64,000 nt of DNA, taken from Chelonoidis abingdonii. Taxonomy: Eukaryota > Chordata > Testudines > Testudinidae. Positions 21,160 to 32,099 of this stretch are shown here, piece after piece. The position numbers and the translations under genes are program-made. The stretch's first letter is position 1. The number at the start of each line of letters is the position of its first letter. The notes under the pieces are model-generated. The model had not been told where the DNA came from, searched no databases, and saw only the letters and a program-made list of their open reading frames with translations. The DNA is taken from positions 295,133,874 through 295,197,873 of the forward strand of contig NC_133770.1 in the NCBI RefSeq assembly GCF_003597395.2, read 5' to 3'.

Positions 21160-21410
21160 CCTATGTCCTCTTGGACTGGAAGTGTCCTACCATCTCCCAG
21201 GCTCAAGGAGACACGGAGGGTGGCATCGGGTGAGTGTTTGGATGGGAGATCCCCACATTGATCCAAAAGTGCAGCAAAAAGTGGTATTGAGGTGGAAATC
21301 TCTCCCACCTAAGCCAATTCACCAGCATGTTGGCAAGGAAGGGGATAGATTATTTTCTGAAGCTCATTGGGATCCATCAGGATGAAAGGTGCACTATAAA
21401 TATATTATTA
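21160..21410 (+). repeat. SINE-like element with a 5S-rRNA-like head
   Basis: The part at about 21,164-21,255 runs gcctatgtcc, then aggctcaaggag, then gggtggcatcgggtgagtg and tttggatgggagat. This parallels the order of the 5S rRNA gene and its internal promoter (gctaagcagggtcgggcc, tacttggatgggagac). The 3' end (cattgggatccatcaggatgaaaggtgcactataaata) resembles a SINE tail seen again at 59,150-59,190. 5S-derived SINEs are known from vertebrates (SINE3, AmnSINE1). I infer membership of that broad class, not of a named family. Confidence 0.55.
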
Positions 21411-21639
21411 TCCAGCTCAAAATAAATTCAGATAATGTACCCCACGCTTATCTCCATGGTATCTGAGCGCCTATGAGCTGATATAATAATATAATTAATC
21501 TAAAGATGGTACCATAATTATACTCCCTGCTGCAACATTCCACATGCGAATAATGTTCATCATTGTGACTCTTTTGCTTACTTTCTGAAGGGATTTATTT
21601 TCTTCTGAGAGAGGCTGTAGAAGAATTCTAAAGCCAGGA

Positions 21640-21925
21640 AGGCTGGGCTAGTTGTGCAGGCACTGAAACAGGAGACAGGAAAATTGAGTTTAATTCTGGG
21701 CACTGCTCCGGACTGTGTGACTTTGAGCATGTCCGTGTGTCTCTGCTCCCCAGCTGTAAACTAGGGATAACGATACTTCTCTTCACCCTCAAACTTTGTA
21801 TGTCTTGTCGAGGTAGATTCTAAACTCTTCAGGGCAGGGAGACCTTCTTGCTATGTGTTTGTACTTCACCTGTCACATGGGACCCTGATTACCATTGAAA
21901 CCCCTGGACACCGCTGTAAAATAAT
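21640..21925 (+). repeat. MIR-like SINE
   Basis: A tRNA-like head is followed by aattctgggcactgctcc, gtgtgactttgagcatgtc, ctgctccccagctgtaaactagggataacga and attctaaactcttcagggcaggga, the usual MIR/CORE-SINE word order. The 3' end runs into an (aat)n tract at 21,926-21,954. Confidence 0.7.
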
Positions 21926-21956
21926 TAAATAATAATAATAATAATTAATAATAATA

Positions 21957-22607
21957 CAGTAAAATCTGTTTTATCTGGCATGATGAGAGAATGGAGGGTG
22001 CCAGTAAGAGAAAAATGCCGGTTAACTAAGAAGGAGGGAGTTTGGATGAGGGACAGGGTGCTGGGCATGGGTCCTGGGTGGGAATTTGGGGGCAGAAGGG
22101 GGCTCAGGGAAGGGGGTTGGGGCATGGGAGAGGGGGCGGGGTGCCGGATCTGGGGGCCACTCACCTCGGGCGGCTTTCCATAAGTGGCAACCTGTCCAGG
22201 CTCTTCTTAAGCAGAGGTGCTGCAGGCAGCTCTGTGCACTGCCTCTGCCCACAGGCACAGCTTCCACAGCTCCCGTTGTCCATGGTTTCCAGCCAATGGG
22301 AGCTGTGGAGCCATTGCTGGAGGCAGAGAAGGGGCAGCACGCAGAGCCGCCTGCTGCGCCTCCACCTAGGAGCAGCCGGGACAGGTTACCACTTGCGGAG
22401 TGCCACCTGAGGTGAGTGTCCCCAGGATGTGGCACCCCACACACCCCCACAAGCTCTCTCCTGCACCCAAGCTCCCTCCCAGAGCCTGCACTCCAGACTC
22501 CCTCCCATGCCCCAACCCCCTGTCGTCCTCACGCTAACCTGACTGTAAACCGGAATTTCAATGAACCAGAACAGTTAGTGAATTGCCAGATAAAAGAGCT
22601 TTTTCTG
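21957..22607. mobile_element. 651-bp TA-flanked Tc1/mariner-type (Tigger-like) non-autonomous element
   Basis: The ends are cagtaaaatctgttttatctggca and the inverse ttgccagataaaagagctttttctg, about 24 bp each with few mismatches. TA flanks both sides (21955-21956 and 22608-22609), as expected for Tc1/mariner/pogo insertion. The interior is GC-rich and non-coding; the overlapping frames at 22022-22450, 22042-22410 and 22086-22415 are artefacts of base composition. No transposase is present. Confidence 0.75.
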
Positions 22608-22734
22608 TAATAGCAACAGAACAGTAGTAGCATGTACAGATACAATCAACTAGCATACCAATGACAGCAGAAGCAAAGCTTCTGTATTACATACAGCTGA
22701 GCCCCAAAAATTCATATTTACTGTATGGAGTATG

Positions 22735-23245
22735 AATCATAGAACCATAGAAAAGTAGGACTGGAAGGGATCTCAAGAGGTCACCTAGTCCAACCCTCAT
22801 CCTAATGCATTCATCTAACTTCTTAAAAACCTCTCTTGGAAACCTGTACCAACACATAAATACCCTCCTAATATCCAACCTAAATCTTCATGGTGCAGAT
22901 TCATCTGCTTACTTCTCGTCCTACCTGTAGCGGACATGGAGAACAATTGATTATTGTCCTCTTTATCACAGCACTTCTCATATTTGTAATCAGGTCCCCC
23001 CTAAGCCTTCTCTAGGCTAAATATGCGTAATTTTTTTGAAAAAAATTGCTTCATAGGTTATGTTCTTTTCTATCATTTTTGTAGCTCTCCTCTGGACACT
23101 CTCCATTTGTCCATATGTTTCTTAAAGTGTGGTGCCCAAAACTGGACACAGGACTCCAACTGAGGCTTCACCACTGCCAAGTAGAGTGGAAGCATTTACC
23201 TTCAATCTCTTTACATATGATGCTCCTGTTAATGCACTCCAGAAT
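22735..23245 (-). mobile_element. CR1 LINE 3' fragment
   Basis: On + it begins atgaatcatagaaccatagaaaag and gggatctcaagaggtcacctagtccaac, the reverse of a CR1 3' end. The CR1 C-terminal coding region follows in decayed form (reverse of the W..P..R.D..L region near 23,100-23,160). It is truncated where the next CR1 begins. Confidence 0.85.
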
Positions 23246-24445
23246 GATATTAGAATCATAAGACTGGAAGGGACCTCGAGAGGTCATCTAGTCCAGTCAC
23301 CTGCACATATGGCAGGACTAAGTATTAGACCATCCCTGACAGGTATTTGTCTAACCGGCTCTTAAAAATCTCCAATGATGGAGATTCCACAACCTCCCTA
23401 GGCAATTTATTAACTACCCTGACAGTTAGGAAGTTTTTCCTAATGTCCAACCTAAACCTCCCTTGCTGCAATTTAAGCCCTTTGCTTCTTGTCCTAGCCT
23501 CAGAGGTTAAGAAAAAACATTTTCTCCCTCCCTCCCTCCCTACTTGTAACAACCTTTTATGTACTTGAAAACTGTTATCATGTCCCCTCTCAGTCTTCTC
23601 TTCTCCAGACTAAACAAACCCAGTTTTTTCAATCTTCCCTCATAGGTCATGCTTTCTAGACCTTTAATCATTTTTGTTGCTCTTCTCTGGACTTACTCCA
23701 ATTTGTCCACATCTTTCCTGAAATATGGTGCCCAGAATTGGGCACAAAACTCCAGCTGAAGCCTAATCAGCACGGAGTAGAGTGGAAGAATTACTTCTTG
23801 TGTCTTGCTTACAACACTCCTGCTAATACATCCCAGAATGATGTGCGCTTTTTTTGCAACAGAGTTACACTGTTGGCTCATATTTAGCTTGTGATCCACT
23901 ATGACCCCGAGATCCTTTTGTGCATTACTCCTTCCTAGGCAGTCATTTCCCATTTTATATGTGTTCAACGGATTGTTCCTTCCTAAGTGGAATACTTTGC
24001 ATTTGCCTTTATTGAATTTCATCCTATTTACTTCAGATCATTTCTCCATTTTGTCCAAATCATTTTGAATTTTAATCCTATCCCCCAAAGCACTTGCAAC
24101 TCCTCCCAGCTTAGTATTGTCCGCAAACTTTATAAGTGTACTTTATATGCCATTATCTAAATCACTGATGAAGATATTGAACAGAACCGGACCCAGAACT
24201 AATCCCTGTGGGATCGCTCTCGTTATGCCCTTCTGGAATGACTGTGAATCACTGATAACTACTTTCTCGTAATGGCTTTCCAACCAGTTTTGCACCCACT
24301 TTATAGTAGCTCCATCTAGGTTGCAGTTCCCTAGTTGGTTTATGAGAAGGTCATGCAAGACAGTATCAAAAGCTTTACTAAATCAAAATATGCCACATCT
24401 ACCACTTCCCCCCATCCACAAGGCTTGTTAGCCTGTCAAAGAAAG
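23246..24445 (-). pseudogene. CR1 LINE with reverse-transcriptase 3' half, decayed
   Basis: The 3' end is at 23,246 (agaatcataagactggaagggacctcg on +). Upstream on the - strand, frames 23,693-24,022 and 24,143-24,358 read the CR1 reverse-transcriptase C-terminal half: the PQGLVLGPVLFNIFISDL block, then KFNKGKCKVFHLGRN, LGVIVDHKLNMS and LYSVLIRLQLEFC..FWAPYFRKDVDKLE. The catalytic-motif region between them is interrupted by a stop or shift. The copy is 5'-truncated at about 24,445. It is a relative of the + copy at 27,086-29,111. Confidence 0.88.
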
Positions 24446-24720
24446 CTAAGACCTGATCCTGGAAAGCAATTTAGCATGTGCCAAAATCCAGCACTTCTCA
24501 ATTAAAGTTAAGCATGTGCTTAGGCCTCCATTGGCTTCTGTGAGACTTCAATGCATGTTTAAAGTTAAGTACCCGCCCTTTCTGATCAGAAACACACCTG
24601 CCCAAATCAAGACCTTTAACAGGTGAAAATGTGTCTCCACATACTTTGTCAAATTCCAAATGTTTTCCACCCTTTTTCTTTTCTCCTGTTATTGCTCTGA
24701 CTGATTTTCCTGCGCGTAAC
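24446..24720. repeat. Old interspersed repeat remnant
   Basis: It contains aagacctgatcctggaaagca, taagcatgtgcttaggc and taaagttaagta, words shared with 20,650-20,710 and 40,300-40,400. The family is not identified. Confidence 0.4.
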
Positions 24721-26479
24721 ATGGCTGTTCGTCTTTTCTTTGTAACTTTTTAATTCAACATTTTAATTAGAGTTCAAAGAACAGTCTGTAATTATTAACA
24801 TTTTCCTTCCACCAGATTCTCTTGCACTTTATGATCTTTACAAAAAGCTAATTAATGTTTTTGTTTTGTTATTCTGCCCAACTTGCTGATTTCTGTTTTG
24901 ACATTCTGCATTAATTAGGTAAGAAGAAGGCCATCAGATTTTCATTGCTCAAAATATGTGCGAGTGTGTTGTCCCTGCCAAATATCTCCATTTTTAATCA
25001 AAGGTAATGGAGATTTTTCCCTCTGAAAACTTATATAGCATGTTATGCTGTTATAGGCTGGCCTGTTTGCGCTTCTTGAGGATCTCTTAGGCACACCGCA
25101 AGCTGAAGAAGACTCAATGATAGAGACAAATGAAAGCCCAATTCTGCAGTGTGACCCCTGTGCCTACCTCATTGATTTGCATCTGTAGAATCGGGGGCTA
25201 AATGCACAAAACATCCTAGGCTAGCTTCATACTGGATTCTCCTGAGTGTAAACTGGCTTAGTACCTGATTCTTGCCTACTGAAGATCATGAGAGGTTTTC
25301 TTTACCATTGACTTTGATGGCTGCAGGATCAGGCTCATTATGATATTGGAAATCACAATCTGTCTTTCCTCTCTCTGGGTATCAGCCAAAAAGCACACGT
25401 GAGCTGGGCTTGATCATAGAAATATGACTGCTCCAACCAGGGAACAATCAATGAAATGACACAGACAACTGAGCGGAGCAGGGATGTACTGGTAAGCACC
25501 CGGCAGGAATATAGTAACAGCCTGCCACCCATTTCCAAGCCAATAAAGATGCACGGCACAAGCCCACCACTTGGCAATACACAGCTCCTTAAAGCACCAA
25601 GATGCCTATTTTAAAGTTCCCTGTGACCACTTCATTTTTCAGTCCTCTTTGTGCCACAAGACCTTGGAGAGAATGAAGCCATGCTGGTCTGGACTCTGTG
25701 GCTGTGCCCTATTCCCACCTACTAACCCAATGGCCAACCCTCCTGGTCACTGTGAACCCTAGCTGCTTCTGCATGAGGCTGCAGAGAGCCCCACAGCAGC
25801 TGCTCCGTTGTGGAACTTACTAAATTTGGGGAAGGGTGGTCCACACACCAGGTGGGACAACCAGGTGTACAGTCTGCTCCACACCCTGAAAACAGAGTGT
25901 AATCTGTTCTTTCCCTCATTGTAAATTTACTTTAAGAAATAAACTAAACTGAGTCTTAAAGGAACTATCTCCAAATAAGAAAACTGCTTGAAACTGTTTT
26001 CAGATAGCTACTGCTGAGTGATTTTCATGGGCATCTCATCCAGATTGATTTGTGCAATGGTTGTCGGCTCAGATGCCTTGGGAGTCTCTAAAAACACTGG
26101 TTAAACCAGGTTCTGGGTTTGCAAGTTTATTAATATCATATACACATGAAGATGTTGTCATTTCAGACATCATGCAGTTAGACTGATAAAGCAGTTGCAT
26201 GAAAATTAAACAAGCTAAACAGACGTACTAGACAGATCAGTGAAGCCTATGACAGTGAACAGAGAAGCTCAGATTAAGGGAACCACAAGGTAATATTTTA
26301 CCACCATGGATAGTGCTCCACTCAATTTGAAGAGGTCTTACTGTTGTATTGTAATTAGAGAACTTTTAAGTTACCCATGCGAGGATCCAAAAGCTTCTGA
26401 ACACTGGGGCAAAGGTGGGGGTAGGTACCTGCCAATTTATGGACAGCAAAGATTTTTTAGCTATCAATTGACACCATAA
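24721..26479. other. Mainly unique-looking non-coding sequence
   Basis: No gene is recognised. 24,740-24,930 is AT-rich with several TAATTA/TTAATTAG words. 25,125-25,345 carries old repeat wording (cccaattctgcagtgtgacc, ccattgactttgatggctgcaggatcaggc). Short frames at 25,353-25,919 match nothing known. 25,350-26,480 shows nothing I can name. Confidence 0.45.
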
Positions 26480-26725
26480 TCTATCAGAACAAGCACAGGA
26501 ATCAGAGAATCCAAGTTCCAGTGCTGGCTTGGACACACATATTTAAGTCAAGTGCCTAAATACCTTTGAGGATCTGGACCCAAGTTACTGTATCACCTTT
26601 CACTTAGCCTCTCTGTGCCTCCTTTTCCTCAACAATAGAAAAGGGATAAAATTTGCCTGTCTTTGCAAAGCACTTTGAAAGCTATGGATGAAAATGGCTG
26701 CATAGGTAGGCTACGTTATTATTAA
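26480..26725 (+). repeat. MIR-like SINE
   Basis: It has gaatccaagttccagtgctggcttgg, then cacttagcctctctgtgcctccttttcctc, then agggataaaatttgcctgtc, and ends with a gcaaagcactttgaaagc..gttattattaacc tail. The order is that of MIR-type SINEs. Confidence 0.65.
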
Positions 26726-26844
26726 CCATAGGGATGAAATAATATCCTTTACTCTTGTTCCCAAAAGTACCAAAACCAGGAGGTGGTACGAGTTCACTGG
26801 CACTCTAGAACATTCATAGGAATTGCTACTTCAGGAATCAGTAG

Positions 26845-27085
26845 ACCTTGGCCAAGATTGTCAAAAGTGGGTGCCAAAAGTTAGGTTCCCACGTTCATAT
26901 TTAGAGACCTTAAAAAGAGGCCTGATTTTCATAGATTCATAGGACCAGAAGGTACCATTGTGACAGTTTAGTCTGACTGTCTGTGTAATACGGGGCATAG
27001 TACTCCCCCAAAACATTTCTGAGAGCAGATATTTTAGAATAACTTCCCATTTTGATTTTAAAATGGCCAATGATGGATAACCCTT
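26845..27085 (-). mobile_element. CR1 3' fragment next to an old repeat remnant
   Basis: 26,845-26,925 is an old repeat remnant (ccaagattgtcaaaagtggg). 26,928-27,085 begins tttcatagattcataggaccagaagg on + and continues as a reversed CR1 3' region (agtctgactgtctgtgtaata). It is cut at the start of the + strand CR1. Confidence 0.65.
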
Positions 27086-29111
27086 GGGATATTGTTAAGG
27101 GCACAAGATCAAATTATCCGACTGCATAGGAAAGATAGGAACTATGGCAAGAGACCACTCTGTCTTAACCAGGAGATCTTCAATTATCTAAAAATCAAAA
27201 AAGAGTCCCACAAAAAGTTGAAACTAGGTCAAATTACAAAGGATAAATATAAACAAATAACACAAGTATGTAAGGACAAAATTAGAAAGGCCAAGGGACA
27301 AAACGAGATCAAACTAGTTAGAGACTTAAAGAGTAACAAAAAAATATTCTACAGATACATTAGAATCAAGAGGAAGACCAAGAACTCCGTTACTCAACGA
27401 GAGGAGGAAAACAATAACAGAAAAAGTGGAAATGGCAGAGGTGCTTAATGACTTCCTTGTTTCAGTTTTCACCAAGAAGATTGGTGGTGATTGGACATCT
27501 AACATAGTAAATACCAGGGAAAATGAGGTAGGATCAAAAGAAACTAAAATTGGGAAAGAACAAGTTAAAAATTACTTAGACAAATTAGATGTCTTCAAGT
27601 CACCAAGGCCTGATGTAATGCGTCCTAGAATACTCAAGGAACTGACTGACAAGATATCTGAGCCATTAGCAATTATCTTTGAAAAGTCATGGAAGATGGG
27701 AGAGATTCCAGAAGACTGGAAAAGGGCAAATCTAGTGCCCATCTATAAAAAGGGAAATAAGGATAACCCAGGGAATTACAGGTCATTCAGCTTAACTTCT
27801 GTACCTGGAAAGATAATGGAGCAAATAATTAAGCAATCAATTTGCAAACATCTAGAAGATAATAAGGTGATAAGTAATAGTCAGTGTGGATTTGTCAAGA
27901 ATCAATCATGTCAAACCAACCTGATAGCTTTCTTTGACAGGGCAACAAGCCTTGTGGATATGGGGGAAGTGATAGATGTGGTATATCTTAATTTTAGTAA
28001 AGCTTTTGATACTCTCTCATATGACCTTCTCATAAACAAACTAGGGAAATGCAACCTAGATGGAGCTACTATAAGGTGGGTGCATAACTGGTTGGAAAGC
28101 CATTAACAGACAGTACTTATCAGTGATTCACAGTCATGCCGGAAGGGTATAACGAGTGCGATCCCACAGGGATCAATTCTGGGTCCTGTTCTGTTCAATA
28201 TCTTCATCAATGATTTAGATAATGGCATAAAGAGTTCACTTATAAAGTTTGTAGATGACACCAAGCTGGGAGGGGTTGCAAGTGCTTTGGAGGGTAGGAT
28301 TAAAATTCAAAATGATCTGGACAAATTGGAGAAATGATCTGAAGTAAATAGGATGAAATTCAATAAGGACAAATGCAAAATACTCCACTTAGGAAGGAAC
28401 AGTCAGTTGCACACATACAAAATAGGAAATCACTCCCTGGGAAGGAGTATTGTAGAAAGGAATCGGGGGATCATCATTGACCACAAGCTAAATATGAGTC
28501 AACAGTGTAACGCTGTTGCAAAAGAAGCGAACGTCATTCTGGGATGTATTAGCAGGAATGTTGTAAGCAAGAAAAGAGAAATAATTATTCCGCTCTACTC
28601 TGTGCTGATTAGGCCTCAACTGGAGTATTGTGTCCAGTTTTGGGTGCAACATTTCAGGAGGGATGTGGACAAATTGGAGACAGTCCAGAGAAGAGCAACA
28701 AGAATGATTAAAGGTCTGGAAAATATGACCTATGAGAGAATATTGAAAAAATTTGGTTTCTTTAGTCTGGAATAGAGAAGACTGGGAGGGGACATGATAA
28801 CAGTATATAAAAGATTGTTTCAAGGAGGAGGGAGAAACATTGTTTTTCTTAACCTCTGAATAAATGTGCTTAAAATGCAGCAAGAGAGATTTAGCTTGGA
28901 CATTAAGAAAAACTTGTTAACTGTCAGGGTGGTTAAGCATTGGAATAAATTGCCTAGAGAGGTTGTGGAATCTCCATCATTGGAGATTTTTAAGAACAGG
29001 TTAGACCATCACCTGTCAGGGATGGTCTAGATAATACTTAATACTGCCATGAGTGCAGGGGACTGGACTAGACGACCTCTCAAGGTCCCTTCCAGTCCTA
29101 TGATTCTATGG
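27086..29111 (+). pseudogene. CR1 LINE, 5'-truncated ORF2 reverse transcriptase and complete 3' end
   Basis: CR1 is a LINE whose ORF2 combines endonuclease and reverse transcriptase; only the latter is present. Frame 27,092-27,448 carries the Lys-rich linker and shifts into the frame at 27,426. That frame then stays open-like to 28,775, with two in-frame stops, TAA at 28,104-28,106 and TGA at 28,335-28,337. Blocks seen are [60 protein letters not shown] (catalytic Asp), IPQGSILGPVLFNIFINDLD, then the FVDD catalytic motif at 28,248-28,259, and the C-terminal VIDHKLNMS-type and RDVDKLETVQRRATRMIKGL blocks. The 3' end ctatgattctatgg is at 29,100-29,113. Best-kept LINE in the window but inactive. 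Confidence 0.92.
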
Positions 29112-29124
29112 TTAATTACCTTCC

Positions 29125-30105
29125 CCTTTTAAAATTTGCACTTCATATCCAGTCTGAATTTGTCTAGCTCCAGCTTCAGCCATTGGATATTGTTATGCTG
29201 GATTGAAAAGCCCATTGAAAAGCCCTTATAGACTATAATCACATCAAATTTTCTTTGTTAAGATGATAGACTCTAGAAGTTCAATCACAATCAGGCATAT
29301 TTTCCAATCCTTTAATCATTCTTGTGACTCTTCTCTGAACCGTCTCAAATATTTCAACATCTTTCTTGAATTGTGGACACCAGAACTGGACACAGTGTTC
29401 CAGCAGCAGTCTCACCGGTGCCAAACACAAAGGTGAAATAACATCTCTACTCCTACTCGAGCTTCACCTGTTTATGCATCCATGGATCGTATTAGTCCTT
29501 TTGGCCACAAAGTCTCACTGGAAGCTCTTGTTCTGCTGATTATCCGCTGAATGTTTTTCAGAGTCACTGCTTCCCAGGGTAGAGTCCCCCATCCTGTAAG
29601 TATGGCCTCCATCCTTTGTTCCTAGATGTATATATTTACATTTCACTGTATTAAAATATATATTGTTTGCTTGCACCCAATTTTACCAATAGATCCAGAT
29701 CACTCTGTATTTGTGACATGTCCTCTTCATTATGTACCTCTCCTCCAATTTTTGTGGCATCTGTCAACTTTATCAGGGATAACTTTAAATTTTCTTCCAG
29801 GTCATTGATAAAAATGTTAAATAGTGTCGGGCCAAGAAGGGATTCCTGCGGGACCCCACTAGAAACACATCCACTCAATGATTATTCCTTGTTTACAATA
29901 TTAAGCTAGCCAGCTTTTAATCCATTTAATATGTGCCGTGTTAATTTTATATTTTTTAATCAAACTGTTATATGGTACCAAGTCAAATGCCTTAGAGAAA
30001 TCTAAGTATATTATATCAACTCTATTACCTTTATCAACCAAACTTGTAATCTCATAATAAATTATATCATATTAGCTTAACAGGATCTATTTTCCATAAA
30101 CTCAT
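29125..30105 (-). mobile_element. CR1 LINE fragment, different subfamily
   Basis: Read on +, this contains ttaatcattcttgtgactcttctctgaacc, ccagaactggacacagtgttccagcagc, gtatggcctccatcctttgttcctagatgta and aaaaatgttaaatagtgtcgggccaagaa, all reversed CR1 reverse-transcriptase 3' coding sequence. The - frame 29,651-29,878 reads GVPQESLLGPTLFNIFINDL. The 3' terminal tail is missing, so the copy is truncated at both ends. Confidence 0.82.
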
Positions 30106-30515
30106 GTTGATGAACATTCGTTATGTTTTCAAAAGTGTTGCTCTGTCTGAAGTGAGTGGGAGCTGCTGATTTCTCAACATATGTGAAAATCCAGCCATTT
30201 ATTTGGGTGCCAAAAGATGGCCTTAGGATCCTAATTTCAGACACCCAGGCCAAGATTTTCAAAAGTGATTAGGCTCAGATCTTTAGAGAGAGGTAGGCGC
30301 CTATCTCCCATTGAACTCAATTGGAGTTAGGCACCTACATTCCTTTGACAATCTAGGCCCTTAGTGATTTTGGGTGCCTTCATTTTTGGGTCTTGAAGAG
30401 ACTTGACCACCCACCCTCTGAAACTCAGGCCACTTCAAGCTGTCTCAAGTTGGGCACCCCAAAACATTGAGTTACCCCAAAATCACTCATCCCTTTTGAA
30501 AATCTTGGTCCTATT
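30106..30515. repeat. Old interspersed repeat remnants
   Basis: 30,240-30,510 carries gccaagattttcaaaagtgattaggc, gttaggcacctac, tttgggtgcc and ttttgaaaatcttggtcc. These are recurrent words of an old amniote repeat; the two ends (caagattttcaaaag and cttttgaaaatcttg) are inverted relative to each other. Confidence 0.5.
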
Positions 30516-32099
30516 CACCGAAGAGACACACAGATATTTCCAGAAATATCCAGTTTAATTACAAAGGATTAATAATTGCAGGGATGGTTATTTCAGAACT
30601 AGATTTCAATAACCGACAAACACTTGTTCAGGTCCAGAAAAGTGTACTTACATGAAAACGAGCAGAAACGAATGCTTAGGAGAGAACCAACTCTGGTTTT
30701 CTGTAATGCTTTTCATGCTCAAAATACCTGGAAGGTCTTTGTACGGGGCAAATAGACGATCTGTATACCTAGCCATCATTAAGTATAGAAGGAATATTTA
30801 TGTATTTATTTAGCAGTTAACACCATCGCCAATAGCTATTAATATTTTTTATTTACAATGGTCAGTGCCAATAATGGACAACTTAATAGGCATGTTTAAT
30901 TGGATTCTAACTACCAATTGCTTGTTATAGCTTTTGCTTTTTGCCCAAGGGCAGCAACATTCCTAATGATTTCATTGTCAGTTTAATGTGTTGGTGATTT
31001 TAATTACACTTTTATTGCTTATGCAATTTTGTGAGCTCCTTTGTGTGCCAAGCCAGGGGTCAGTGATAGGGGAGGCACGGGATGATTCCTTTGCCAGATG
31101 CCAGCATATGACAGTTGCAGGGAAACTCCCTGCCATTTGTTCCATGTATTAAAGTGATGGACAGCCCCTCAAGCAGGGGTCTGCCATGTGGAGTCAGGTC
31201 TTGTCAGGAATTCAGACATTCCCACGCTTGGTTGTGTGACAGACTTGGACTGAATTATAACAGTTAGAAACACATGCTCTCTGCAGACAGCAGCACTGGC
31301 ATCACCTTGAGTTACCACTTTATATTTTCAAACTGACCTTGTTCATGCTGGCAGATGTGAAAATGTTTGCCTCTCACACAAACGGAAACTGCCACCAACA
31401 CTAAAGCACCCATCTGATGCACTGATATACCCATATCTAAAGGATAAGTGCTATTAGCACATGATTGATATCTGCCTCTCTCTCTCTCTCTTTCACTGGC
31501 TGTTAAGCAAGGAACACTGAATGGCTGTTTCTGTACAGTGCTCTGAATTTGGGATTTCAAGCCTTTTAGAACATGCTAAATGACCAGAAGGCAGGTTTTC
31601 AAGTGCTCAGCAGCTCTTGTTTTTGACATTTATAGCCACCGCTCCCATTGACTTCAATTATCGCTATGAGTGCTCAGCACTTCTACAGATCAGACCCTCA
31701 GGTTCTTAAATCAGGAAATGAGGAACAGAAAATTAGTGAGCATATCTGAAAAGTTTGGTTTAAGTGACTTGCAGAGGCAGGGAAAGAATCCAATTCTCCA
31801 AGGCAGCATTCAAGTGCCTTAACCATGAGACTGTTTTTTCTTTTCCTACGATCCCGTCTCATTCACCAGACACCTTCCAATTTCTGCAACAAAGGAGCCA
31901 GTCAGTAGTCCTACAGGCAGAACCTCTTTTAATCCACGATCCTGATTCATCCTGAGAGCAGACCAATCTGTGCACTGAAGGAGTCAAACGTCCTGTGTTA
32001 AAAATAAGATCCGATCATGAAATTAAAGACTGTATGTAATGCATGCACACCAAAGGGCTGACTTGCACAGGCGACCTCAATTCTGACATGTCCTAACAG
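30516..32099. other. Unique-looking non-coding DNA with a MIR-like remnant
   Basis: 30,780-31,030 is AT-rich without recognised repeats. A (tc)n tract is at 31,473-31,494. 31,590-31,700 holds old repeat words (cccattgacttcaat, gagtgctcagcacttc). 31,665-31,850 resembles a reversed MIR-like SINE (aggaaatgaggaacag, agtgacttgcagaggcagg). No gene is seen. Confidence 0.5.

Noticed and set aside
21164..21255. 5S rRNA gene
   Set aside because: The internal promoter-like blocks are too diverged and the sequence continues into a SINE tail, so it is listed as a SINE-like repeat.
20849..21385. 178-aa + frame
   Set aside because: Pro/Ser/Phe-rich translation of a pyrimidine-rich tract that then runs into the 5S-like SINE; no domain, no start context, no conservation argument.
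22022..22450. 142-aa - frame and overlapping + frames
   Set aside because: They are inside the TA-flanked non-autonomous element; composition-driven and mutually overlapping.
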